Positions 1 through 5,836 of a stretch of 12,026 bases of DNA are shown here, one piece after another. The stretch lies in the NCBI GenBank assembly GCA_963922455.1, contig CAWUIO010000157.1, positions 1 through 12,026 on the forward strand, in the 5' to 3' direction. Within the stretch, counting starts at the first letter, position 1. Every line of letters begins with the position of its first letter. The notes under the pieces were generated by a model that saw only the letters and a program-made list of their open reading frames with translations, was not told the origin of the DNA and made no database searches. Both the position numbers and the translations under genes were made by a program. The stretch is from CAWUIO01 sp963922455 (GTDB taxonomy: Bacteria > Bacteroidota > Bacteroidia > Cytophagales > Microscillaceae).

Positions 1-50
1 AACCCCAAACTGGCCCTTTTCGCCGACAAAAAATAAACTTAAACAGTTTC

Positions 51-1130
51 TTAGTTCTTTTTTCGGAATACTAAAAATAACAAACCTATGACAACTAAGC
101 TACCTAGGGCAAAGATCCAGGTAGGAATACCCCCCTCGTGTTCGTGTTCGTGGGTATGCGTACTACTATCGTGCTTGTGGCTTACTTCAAAGGTCAGGGT
201 GGCCCATTTAGAACGGTGGGTCAATTCTTCACTATCCGTAGCAAGGGTCATGTATATGGTCCGTATATAGTATATGCCCTCATGGGGTAGATCTAGCGTA
301 ACTATACCCTGGGCGTTGGTGCGTAATTGTTGTCCACCTGTATGGCTATGCTCTTCACCTCCTTGAGATTTGTGGGTATGTTGGGGGGCATCCCCATCAG
401 CGTGTTCGTGGGCGTGTGTTTGCCCATCGTGCTCGTGCTCTTGGTTTTGAGCGCTATGCGAATGCGAGGGAGTACTTTGGATATAGTCGGCATAGACGAG
501 TTGCTTAGGGAGTGGTTTTCCATCTAGTAATAACTGCACTTCAAGCTTTTCACCGCTAAACTTTTCATAAGGGTTTGCCAGGGGAACAAACTCAATAGGA
601 TAACCCAGGGCAGTTTTCCAGTCATTTGTTTTGACATCCCCAACCTGGTATATGGCTTTTACGTGTTTTTGATAACTCTCTAGGGCATCTTGGTCTAGTA
701 CACTATCATTCCTACGTTGCTCAAGCATATCTAGAATCCCATCGTGTTCTAGGTAGCTGTTAAATTTTTCGGCGCTAAGTTCTATGTTGCGGGCTTTGGT
801 AGAGACACCTACCACATAGGTTCCCGCTTGGCCCGTATTAAACGGTAATTGGGTAATGGTGCTGTCTTGGTCTTGCCATTGTTCGGGCTTGATGCCTATT
901 CTCTCTCCTTGAGCCATGACAGAAGCATCTAACATGCGGTCGCGCGTGATGATATTTTCACTTTTTTCAAAGGTTCCGTTGTACAGGCTTATGGTCGCTT
1001 CCTGATTAGGCTTCAAGAAGTAGGTTTCCATTTTTAAAAACAGATCGTGGCTGGAGAGTACAGTAAAGATGAGTAGTAAACCAAAGGATAGCGTGAGTGA
1101 CTTGATTATCGCTCTTGAATGTAGTTTCAT
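51..1130 (-). CDS. Membrane-anchored histidine-rich DUF4198 protein
   Basis: 359 residues. Seen: an N-terminal hydrophobic signal segment (about 8-27) followed by SHDLFLK, which resembles the (A/S)HxxxL start of mature DUF4198 proteins, a family linked to periplasmic metal (Co/Ni) handling and predicted to form a beta-sandwich. The body contains two His/Asp/Glu-rich stretches: about 223-263, with many HxH and HEH units, and about 318-332, with HTHEHEHE. A transmembrane helix (about 336-355) ends in RKKN, so the protein should sit in the inner membrane with its body in the periplasm. The His clusters suggest binding of Zn, Ni, Co or Cu; this is inference and no transporter gene is adjacent. 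The start at 1130 is favoured because the signal segment begins directly after it. The gene stands alone: the next gene upstream is about 370 bp away and downstream lies outside the window. The family call is fairly secure; the metal is unknown. Confidence 0.8.
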   Translation of the reverse strand: MKLHSRAIIKSLTLSFGLLLIFTVLSSHDLFLKMETYFLKPNQEATISLYNGTFEKSENIITRDRMLDASVMAQGERIGIKPEQWQDQDSTITQLPFNTGQAGTYVVGVSTKARNIELSAEKFNSYLEHDGILDMLEQRRNDSVLDQDALESYQKHVKAIYQVGDVKTNDWKTALGYPIEFVPLANPYEKFSGEKLEVQLLLDGKPLPKQLVYADYIQSTPSHSHSAQNQEHEHDGQTHAHEHADGDAPQHTHKSQGGEEHSHTGGQQLRTNAQGIVTLDLPHEGIYYIRTIYMTLATDSEELTHRSKWATLTFEVSHKHDSSTHTHEHEHEGGIPTWIFALGSLVVIGLLFLVFRKKN

Positions 1131-1379
1131 ATTATGATTTAATAGTTATTTCTTTGTATGCTTTGTATGTGCTCCAAATACAACATATGCCATTGGAGAT
1201 ATGGAATAAGTGCCAAAATAGGGGTTTTACCTGTGAGTTTCAAGTAATCTTACACATCTGGAAGGTCTAAGCGGAGCATCTTTTGGATAGGGTATGGTAC
1301 AAATGCCCAGCTCGGTGGATTTGATATCCCGATTATCTTTGAGGGGATAGCAGATGCTAGGTCTCTCGAGCAATTTTCG

Positions 1380-1431
1380 GGATGGTAAACTGGAGGGAAG
1401 GAGCTCAGCGCGGCTAACCCCAAATAAGAGG
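1380..1431 (-). repeat. Degenerate direct repeat, copy 1 (peptide-like)
   Basis: About 40 of 52 positions match 2229-2280 at a constant offset of 849 bp without gaps, and most differences in the best-conserved part are transitions. The shared core is gggaaggag(c/t)tca(g/a)cgcggctaa. Read on the minus strand both copies give a similar peptide, [TS]SYxGLAALxSFPxxYxPE. In this copy the frame stays open from 1438 to 1250 (62 codons) but resembles no protein I know. It lies in the 374-bp gap between the DUF4198 and STAS-like genes. I read it as a decayed copy of a dispersed element rather than a live gene. Nothing else is recognisable in this gap. Confidence 0.55.
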
Positions 1432-1504
1432 TAGGCAAAGTTTCTGCGCCTTTGGCAACTATGATATTAGTTTTGAGGCATGTATCTAATTCTGAATAAC
1501 CAGC

Positions 1505-1909
1505 CTATACAGCAAGGATCCAGGCTTTGGCTTCTGCTTCATTGTCAAAATAACGGGTATAAAACTTGACACCTTCGCTCTCATCCATGAGTTGCTCAGT
1601 GGCAAGATCTGTTATCATTTCTTTACTAAGGAGGATGGCTACTTTACTGAGCCCTACAGCTAAGAGTTGGGGGAAAACCGTTTGATTTGTCCATTCTTGA
1701 AGTTCAGGCGAAATTATAAACTGCATAGCTTGCAGGTTTGCCAATAACTTTTTAGGACGATACTCTACCACTATATCCCGATAATTCAATATTTCTTGCT
1801 TATACTCTTGAGCGATCATGTTCTTGGTTGCAGGTAGCCAGAACCATTGTATGAGTTCTGTCTCAGCCAAAAAAAACAGGTGTAAGTAATTACTTTTGTA
1901 TACTTCCAT
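1505..1909 (-). CDS. STAS/SpoIIAA-like small cytoplasmic protein
   Basis: 134 residues with no signal peptide or membrane segment. The pattern fits the small single-domain STAS/SpoIIAA-like proteins common in Bacteroidota. There is an N-terminal strand pair (YLHLFFLAETELIQWFWLP), a central helix-strand stretch with YRPKKLLANLQAMQFIISPELQEW, then a long segment from about residue 77 (TVFPQLLAVGLSKVAILLSK). It ends with YFDNEAEAKAWI, which matches the family's characteristic finish of an aromatic and acidic residue followed by xxEAxxWL. Such proteins are thought to be non-enzymatic binding or anti-sigma-antagonist-like modules, but the role here is unknown. The gene stands alone and is flanked by two direct-repeat copies in the same orientation. 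The stop is TAG. The leader before the ATG at 1909 is A/T-rich without a Shine-Dalgarno site, as usual in this phylum. The family call rests on pattern recognition. Confidence 0.6.
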   Translation of the reverse strand: MEVYKSNYLHLFFLAETELIQWFWLPATKNMIAQEYKQEILNYRDIVVEYRPKKLLANLQAMQFIISPELQEWTNQTVFPQLLAVGLSKVAILLSKEMITDLATEQLMDESEGVKFYTRYFDNEAEAKAWILAV

Positions 1910-2228
1910 ATTTTTTTGATTTGATCAGATAAAACGTGTAAATACGGTCTATGCGTTTACCCTTCCTATGGGCTTATACGCCTTGGGCTTTAAACATGAT
2001 AGAACGGATTTCCCCTGTTTTGGGGCGAAAGTTACTTCCGTGCCTTGTGCATACTAAGAAACGTTTTGAATTTTACGATACCCGTTTATAAACTCCAAAC
2101 GATGTACTGGTTTTTAAGTTAACTTATAGATTCCCAGGGTGCGAAGGGTATCCTCTCATATCTTGGCCCTAAGAGTCCTTACTCGGAACGTGGGGAAGCG
2201 GATTATAAATCTGTTGACCAGTGATTCA

Positions 2229-2280
2229 GGATTGTAATCCGAAGGGAAGGAGTTCAACGCGGCTAATCCTGCATAGGAGG
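2229..2280 (-). repeat. Degenerate direct repeat, copy 2 (peptide-like)
   Basis: Second copy of the element at 1380-1431, same orientation, offset 849 bp. In the frame matching copy 1, minus-strand translation gives SSYAGLAALNSFPSDYNPE and stays open to a stop near 2163, with a TGA upstream close to 2287. It has no start codon in a usable position, so it is not called as a gene. The copy lies in the 440-bp gap 1910-2349, directly beside the terminator of the T9SS-protein gene. The rest of that gap (about 1910-2160) shows nothing I recognise. Confidence 0.55.
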
Positions 2281-2283
2281 ATC

Positions 2284-2320
2284 AAAAAAAGCTGTCCCAA
2301 GAATTGCTTTTGAGACAGCC
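2284..2320 (-). terminator. Rho-independent terminator after the T9SS-protein gene
   Basis: On the minus strand, about 30 nt past the stop codon at 2350, GCTGTC at 2291-2296 pairs with GACAGC at 2314-2319. The stem extends through interrupted A-T pairs around a short loop and is followed by seven U residues (the A-run at 2284-2290). Position and orientation fit the gene ending at 2350. Confidence 0.75.
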
Positions 2321-2349
2321 ATCAAGTTTCATAACCGAAAAATATGCGT

Positions 2350-3483
2350 TTATTTTAAAAGATGATAAATTTCCCCATCGACTTCTAGGATGTAGGAGCC
2401 AGGTTTTAAATATGCAAGATCCATAACGGCTTGTCGATTGTCTACTGACAAAGTGCCAGTCTCAACTAAATTACCTTGAAAATCAAGTAATCGATAAGCC
2501 GATTGCCCAGTGACTTTGTTATCAAATTCTAAATTGACTTGGTTTTGTACGGGATTAGGGTAGACTTTTGTGATTCCATTTGAGGTTTGCAAATTTGATT
2601 GATTAGGTGTACTTCCAGGGGTTATTTCAAAAAAAGTAAATTTAAGGGTTACAGGAGCTCCTTGGGAACCCATCGCTTGATTGTCACTAAATGGTGTAAC
2701 TATGAGGGTGTAAGACCCTAGGGTTAAGGGTTCACCAAAGAAATCAACGGGATTTGAATTTCCATCACCAAATAAAGCATAAGGTAATACACTCTCAACT
2801 CGTGTACTATTAATAGGCCCACTCAGCTCCAAACGCACACTTTCCACCTCACTACTTGTGTTTACTTGGATAGAAAAGTTATCAAAAGTTAAGTTTCCTA
2901 TATTAATAAAATTAGGGCTACCAATTGTGAATAAATTTAAGTCTACGAATGTATCATTATCTGAATTTACCATTGTAAAACTATTGATCGTCAGATCCAG
3001 GTTACTGTCGATTACAGTAAGTTGGAAAAGTAGACCTGGTCCCTGGGTACCCTCGGCTCGTTTCTCACTAAAAGGTACAGCGGAAATATTGTAAATTCCT
3101 AGGTTAAGGGGGTTACCCAAATAATCTTGCGGATTGTTTGCCCCATTACCGAATAATGCAAAAGGCAAAACATTCTCAGTTCGGGAGCTTGAGGCTGCTC
3201 CACTCACAAACATGTTTACACTTTGAACATCAAGGCTTGCATTGGCTCGGATACAAAAATTAAGTAAATTAGGAAAGTTTGCCCTGTCTAATATGAAAGT
3301 AGGGCTAGTAAAGGTTAGTAGAACTTGGTCTGTGTCAGCATCAACTAATGAAAAACTAATAATTTCCAAAGTCATAGGAGCCGTATTCGTTAAGCTAGTT
3401 GATTCATTCGTGGTGATCGGTTTGGCAAAAACACTACACGCCAAAAAAAGTAAGCTAAAAAACATGAAACTAATCTTTCCCAT
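2350..3483 (-). CDS. T9SS-secreted protein with duplicated beta module
   Basis: 377 residues from the ATG at 3483. That start is preferred over the in-frame ATG at 3576 because it places a standard signal peptide first (MGKISFMFFSLLFLACSVFA, cleavage after A20). The longer form would add 31 unlikely residues in front. Two related modules follow, about 37-157 and 163-286. Both contain a (T/V)E(N/S)VLP(F/Y)ALFG(N/D)G core, then (N/T)LG(I/S)Y and TPFS or VPFS, a pattern seen in repeated beta-sandwich modules of exported proteins in marine Bacteroidota. The C-terminus (about 303-377) is a type A T9SS sorting domain: VYPNPV, then a strand-rich tail with LKPGSYILEVDG. The protein should cross the outer membrane by the type IX system and be attached or released at the surface. 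No enzyme motif is visible; an adhesive or structural role is inference. Alternative: a lipoprotein cleaved before C16, but the box is poor. Confidence 0.8.
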   Translation of the reverse strand: MGKISFMFFSLLFLACSVFAKPITTNESTSLTNTAPMTLEIISFSLVDADTDQVLLTFTSPTFILDRANFPNLLNFCIRANASLDVQSVNMFVSGAASSSRTENVLPFALFGNGANNPQDYLGNPLNLGIYNISAVPFSEKRAEGTQGPGLLFQLTVIDSNLDLTINSFTMVNSDNDTFVDLNLFTIGSPNFINIGNLTFDNFSIQVNTSSEVESVRLELSGPINSTRVESVLPYALFGDGNSNPVDFFGEPLTLGSYTLIVTPFSDNQAMGSQGAPVTLKFTFFEITPGSTPNQSNLQTSNGITKVYPNPVQNQVNLEFDNKVTGQSAYRLLDFQGNLVETGTLSVDNRQAVMDLAYLKPGSYILEVDGEIYHLLK

Positions 3484-3700
3484 AATAATAAAAGTAAGGA
3501 TTTTTGGTTTATAAACTGATTTGAAAAAAGGTGTGATAATAAGTCGGTTGAAACTTAATATATTGAATATAAGCATAATTAAGTATTACGCAGGTTTTAG
3601 TATATTAAATCTATGTTAATATATTTTCAACTATGGGTAGGATCTTATTCTATACTTCTTAAGCTGTTCCGGCTCTCAGCTCCCAACCCCAATTTCTTCA

Positions 3701-3827
3701 GCTTAGGGATAGAGCCTTTGTCTGAGCCCGAAATGGCCGGGTGGGGGGCAGGCGAGTGGCGAAAGCCCGGCCCGCGCCGGCACTTGCTAATACGTTGGCA
3801 GGTAATTTCTTAGCGCGGGCAAGCCCC
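3701..3827 (+). repeat. GC-rich structured dispersed repeat, copy A
   Basis: 127 bp that match 10674-10800 in inverted orientation. Shared blocks in order: gcttagggatagagc (15/15), tgt(c/t)tgagc(c/t)cg, a 32-bp block around gcgagt(g/a)gcgaaagcccg with 4 differences, and cgcggg(c/g)aagcccca at the end. Part of it can fold: GCCCGCGC (3770-3777) pairs with GCGCGGGC (3813-3820), and the core of this pairing is kept in copy B. It lies between the desaturase terminator and the leader of the T9SS-protein gene. The rest of the 3484-3894 gap holds AT-rich leader sequence and nothing else recognisable. The nature of the element (mobile MITE/REP-like or an RNA structure) is unknown. Confidence 0.75.
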
Positions 3828-3872
3828 AAAAAAACTCCGCTTGCCTAGGCTTATGGGCCTGGGTAAGCGGAG
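3828..3872 (-). terminator. Strong rho-independent terminator after the desaturase gene
   Basis: A 16-bp stem (3835-3850 with 3857-3872, two G-U wobbles, 6-nt loop) begins with CTCCGCTT and closes with AAGCGGAG. On the minus strand it is followed by seven U residues (A-run 3828-3834). It sits about 23 nt past the stop at 3895. An A-run on the other side (3873-3879) would let it act in both directions. Confidence 0.88.
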
Positions 3873-3894
3873 AAAAAAAGAGGGTAGGAGGGAC

Positions 3895-4983
3895 TTAGCC
3901 CTTAAAGTTGACGTGGGAATTATCGCAATAAGGCGGATTTTTGGTCATTTTGCAAGTGCAGAGCTTCACTTTAACATCGCGCTTGGGTTCAAACAAGACG
4001 GGTTTATGCTTGGTGCCGTGGTGGGAACCGTCACAAAAGGGCTGGTCGCCGCTATATCCACACGAGCACCAAACGTATTTTTTTCCGGCTTCTAAGGCTA
4101 CTACGACGGGTTCGGCGGTTTTGGTACTTTCTTTTTGGTAGCCCTTTGCGATTTCACTTTCGGGTTTATCGGAGGTGACCAAGGGGTAGAAAAAACTGGC
4201 CGTCCACTTGTCTTTAGGGTCATTGACCAAACCAAAGGCCTGGGGATACTGACGGGTGAAGGTGGCGGTGCCAAATAGCTGGTCCCAGATGGAAAACATA
4301 TTGCCATAGTTGCCATTGGGATCACTAATGCCATCTACTTTAGACTTACCGTGGTGGGCAAAGTGGAAAGCGGGCGTGATGATGATACGTTCCACAACAC
4401 TGGCCAGTGGGCTGAGGGCAGGATAACGATAGAGGTATTTATCCCAAGTGGTGGTACTATGCGAACCTATGATGACCAATTGCTTCAAGATAAGCCCCAA
4501 AGCTACGCCCTTGGCCCCTCCCAAAAACAAGACAATACCCACCCACCAAAGGTTGGGCATGAGCAGGTAGTATAGGGCCGCATTGCGATACGATACAAAA
4601 AAACCCATTTCTTCGGCTTGGTGGTGGGGCCGGTGGAGCTTCCAAAGCCAAGGATATTCGTGGGCCGAGCGATGGTACCAGTACTGTAAGAAATCGTCTA
4701 GGAAGAGATAAAAAGCGAGCATCAGCCAGAGGTTCCACCCGGCGATACTTTGGGCAAGGCCTGGCAGTATAAGGCTGAATGATTGCATAACCGCCAGGAC
4801 GATCAAAGGCTTAATCATGGTAGAAAGCAATAAGAAACTTCCTGCCTCTTGAATCCAATCACTAAAGGTGCGTTGGCTACGGTGCAAGTATCCGGAGAGG
4901 ACTTCCAGGAGCCCGAAAAATAGGATGATCCCTAGTACAAAGTAGGCATCTATTTTCTCGATAGAGAGGAGTGCATCAAGCAT
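3895..4983 (-). CDS. Fatty acid hydroxylase/sterol desaturase with C-terminal tandem CDGSH
   Basis: 362 residues. Residues 1-270 form an integral-membrane di-iron oxygenase of the FA_hydroxylase superfamily. Hydrophobic segments lie near 13-30, 48-72, 82-98 and 140-173. The His ligand motifs are HRSAH (104-108), HRPHH (117-121), HSTTTWDKY (from 175) and HFAHH (207-211). The reaction would be O2-dependent hydroxylation or desaturation of a lipid or sterol-like substrate, not identifiable from sequence. The C-terminus (about 300-360) carries two CDGSH iron-sulfur motifs. One is canonical (C306, C308, C317, H321 in CSCGYSGDQPFCDGSH). The other is a CDNSH variant (C342, C344, C353, H357). Each should hold a 2Fe-2S cluster, as in MiNT-type tandem CDGSH proteins. 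I infer a built-in electron supply or redox sensing for the oxygenase. A Crp/Fnr gene lies 81 bp upstream on the same strand and a strong terminator follows. Both domain calls are secure; the function of the fusion is inference. Confidence 0.9.
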   Translation of the reverse strand: MLDALLSIEKIDAYFVLGIILFFGLLEVLSGYLHRSQRTFSDWIQEAGSFLLLSTMIKPLIVLAVMQSFSLILPGLAQSIAGWNLWLMLAFYLFLDDFLQYWYHRSAHEYPWLWKLHRPHHQAEEMGFFVSYRNAALYYLLMPNLWWVGIVLFLGGAKGVALGLILKQLVIIGSHSTTTWDKYLYRYPALSPLASVVERIIITPAFHFAHHGKSKVDGISDPNGNYGNMFSIWDQLFGTATFTRQYPQAFGLVNDPKDKWTASFFYPLVTSDKPESEIAKGYQKESTKTAEPVVVALEAGKKYVWCSCGYSGDQPFCDGSHHGTKHKPVLFEPKRDVKVKLCTCKMTKNPPYCDNSHVNFKG

Positions 4984-5024
4984 ATCTTTGTGGGTTTATA
5001 GTGTATCTTATTAAAATTATACAG

Positions 5025-5032
5025 CAAAAATA
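5025..5032 (-). promoter_or_regulatory. Possible -7 box of the desaturase gene (TATTTTTG)
   Basis: On the minus strand TATTTTTG matches the Bacteroidota -7 consensus TAnnTTTG exactly. It lies 42 nt before the ATG at 4983 and 32 nt past the stop of the Crp/Fnr gene. The expected upstream TTG is not clear (only a TGG at roughly the right distance), so this is weak. If real, the desaturase could be transcribed separately from the regulator. Confidence 0.35.
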
Positions 5033-5064
5033 AAGACTTGGGGGCTTATGCCACTTTACACGTG

Positions 5065-5664
5065 TTAAGAATCGGGGAAATCTTTGGACTGCATCCGCTT
5101 GATGATGCGAGAGAGGGATACGGGGGTAATGCCGAGGTAGTTGGCGATGTGCTTGTGAAAGGCCTTTTGGAAAAATTGAGGGCTTCGTTGGATAAGCTCT
5201 TGGTAGCGTTCTTCGGGGGAGCGGTCAATGAGGGCTTCTACCCGGCCTATCAAGGTTTGGATATTTTCTTGTAAGCCAGCAATGTAAACTTTATACAAAG
5301 AAGGGTATTTTTGGGCCAGGTCTAAGTAGGCATCGAGTTCAAAGAGCAGGAGGTGACTTTCCAGGATAGACTCAAAATTATAACGCGTGGGCTCATTGCG
5401 AAATAAGGACTCGGGAGCCCCCGTAATGGTATGCTCCGGACGCAAAAAAATATTTTTTTCCTCCCCTTTTTGGTTGATAAAGTAGCCCCGTATCATACCT
5501 TGGAGGGTAAAAAATACCTGTCGACTTCGCTGGCCCGAGCGGATCAAGATTTCTTTATTACTCAAAACGCGGTATTGGGAGATAGCCAATAGCTGGTCTA
5601 AGGCCTCAGGGGCCACAAAAGGGAAAGTACGTTTGAAAATCTCCTCAACTTGGCTTGGACGCAT
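5065..5664 (-). CDS. Crp/Fnr-family transcriptional regulator
   Basis: 199 residues. The N-terminal half (about 20-115) is a cyclic-nucleotide-binding-type beta-roll: LSNKEILIRSGQRSRQVFFTL, then GMIRGYF, and further on FLRPEHTITG followed by a segment with LLLFELD. The conserved cAMP-contacting RxS/T pattern is not evident. There is no Cys cluster like that of Fnr, so the ligand is unknown. A long helix (about 115-145) joins it to a C-terminal winged helix (about 152-190), with HIANYLGITPVSLSRIIKRM as the recognition motif. This is the short Crp type frequent in Bacteroidota. It lies directly upstream of the desaturase-CDGSH gene on the same strand, so that gene is a natural regulatory target (inference). 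Two TAAGATATT elements 21 bp apart sit at and just upstream of its start codon. Confidence 0.88.
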   Translation of the reverse strand: MRPSQVEEIFKRTFPFVAPEALDQLLAISQYRVLSNKEILIRSGQRSRQVFFTLQGMIRGYFINQKGEEKNIFLRPEHTITGAPESLFRNEPTRYNFESILESHLLLFELDAYLDLAQKYPSLYKVYIAGLQENIQTLIGRVEALIDRSPEERYQELIQRSPQFFQKAFHKHIANYLGITPVSLSRIIKRMQSKDFPDS

Positions 5665-5693
5665 AAGATATTTAGTGGATTTTCTAAGATATT
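5664..5693 (-). promoter_or_regulatory. Paired direct repeats before the Crp-type gene (possible operator)
   Basis: TAAGATATT occurs at 5664-5672 and again at 5685-5693, 21 bp apart (two helical turns). On the minus strand the sequence is AATATCTTA, and the nearer copy overlaps the first base of the start codon. The spacing is what a dimeric or tandem-bound regulator would need for autoregulation. The region is AT-rich, so chance is possible. Confidence 0.25.
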
Positions 5694-5747
5694 AAAAAGA
5701 AGCTAATTTCCATAGCAATAGTCTTGATGGCAAGGTTTAGGGAATAA

Positions 5748-5792
5748 GAAAAAATCCGGCAAACCTGGCTACTTGCCTAGTTTGCCGGATTT
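5748..5792 (-). terminator. Rho-independent terminator after the Cache-GAF sensor gene
   Basis: A perfect 13-bp stem, AAATCCGGCAAAC (5752-5764) with its complement at 5780-5792, and a 15-nt loop. On the minus strand it is followed by a U-rich tail (A-run near 5748-5754). It lies 45 nt past the stop at 5837. Confidence 0.88.
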
Positions 5793-5836
5793 GCCAAGAT
5801 TTTGTACCAAGCCGCTAAGGAATAGATTTCCTGGAA

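Noticed and set aside
35..49. Small AAACT/AGTTT hairpin with a U-run after the DUF4198 gene
   Set aside because: A 5-bp A/T stem is too weak to call a terminator.
1250..1438. Open frame of 62 codons on the minus strand
   Set aside because: It belongs to the degenerate direct repeat, lacks a leader or known homologue, and the other copy has no usable start. Treated as a repeat relic, not a gene.
3547..3631. AT-rich inverted repeat (GTTGAAA...AATATATT with AATATATT...TTTCAAC) upstream of the T9SS-protein gene
   Set aside because: The arms pair only with a 4-nt gap and consist mostly of A/T. Chance is likely and no known operator matches.
3613..3813. Plus-strand frame of 66 codons between the T9SS-protein gene and the repeat
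   Set aside because: Its second half is the GC-rich repeat and the first half is leader sequence; no family signature is visible.
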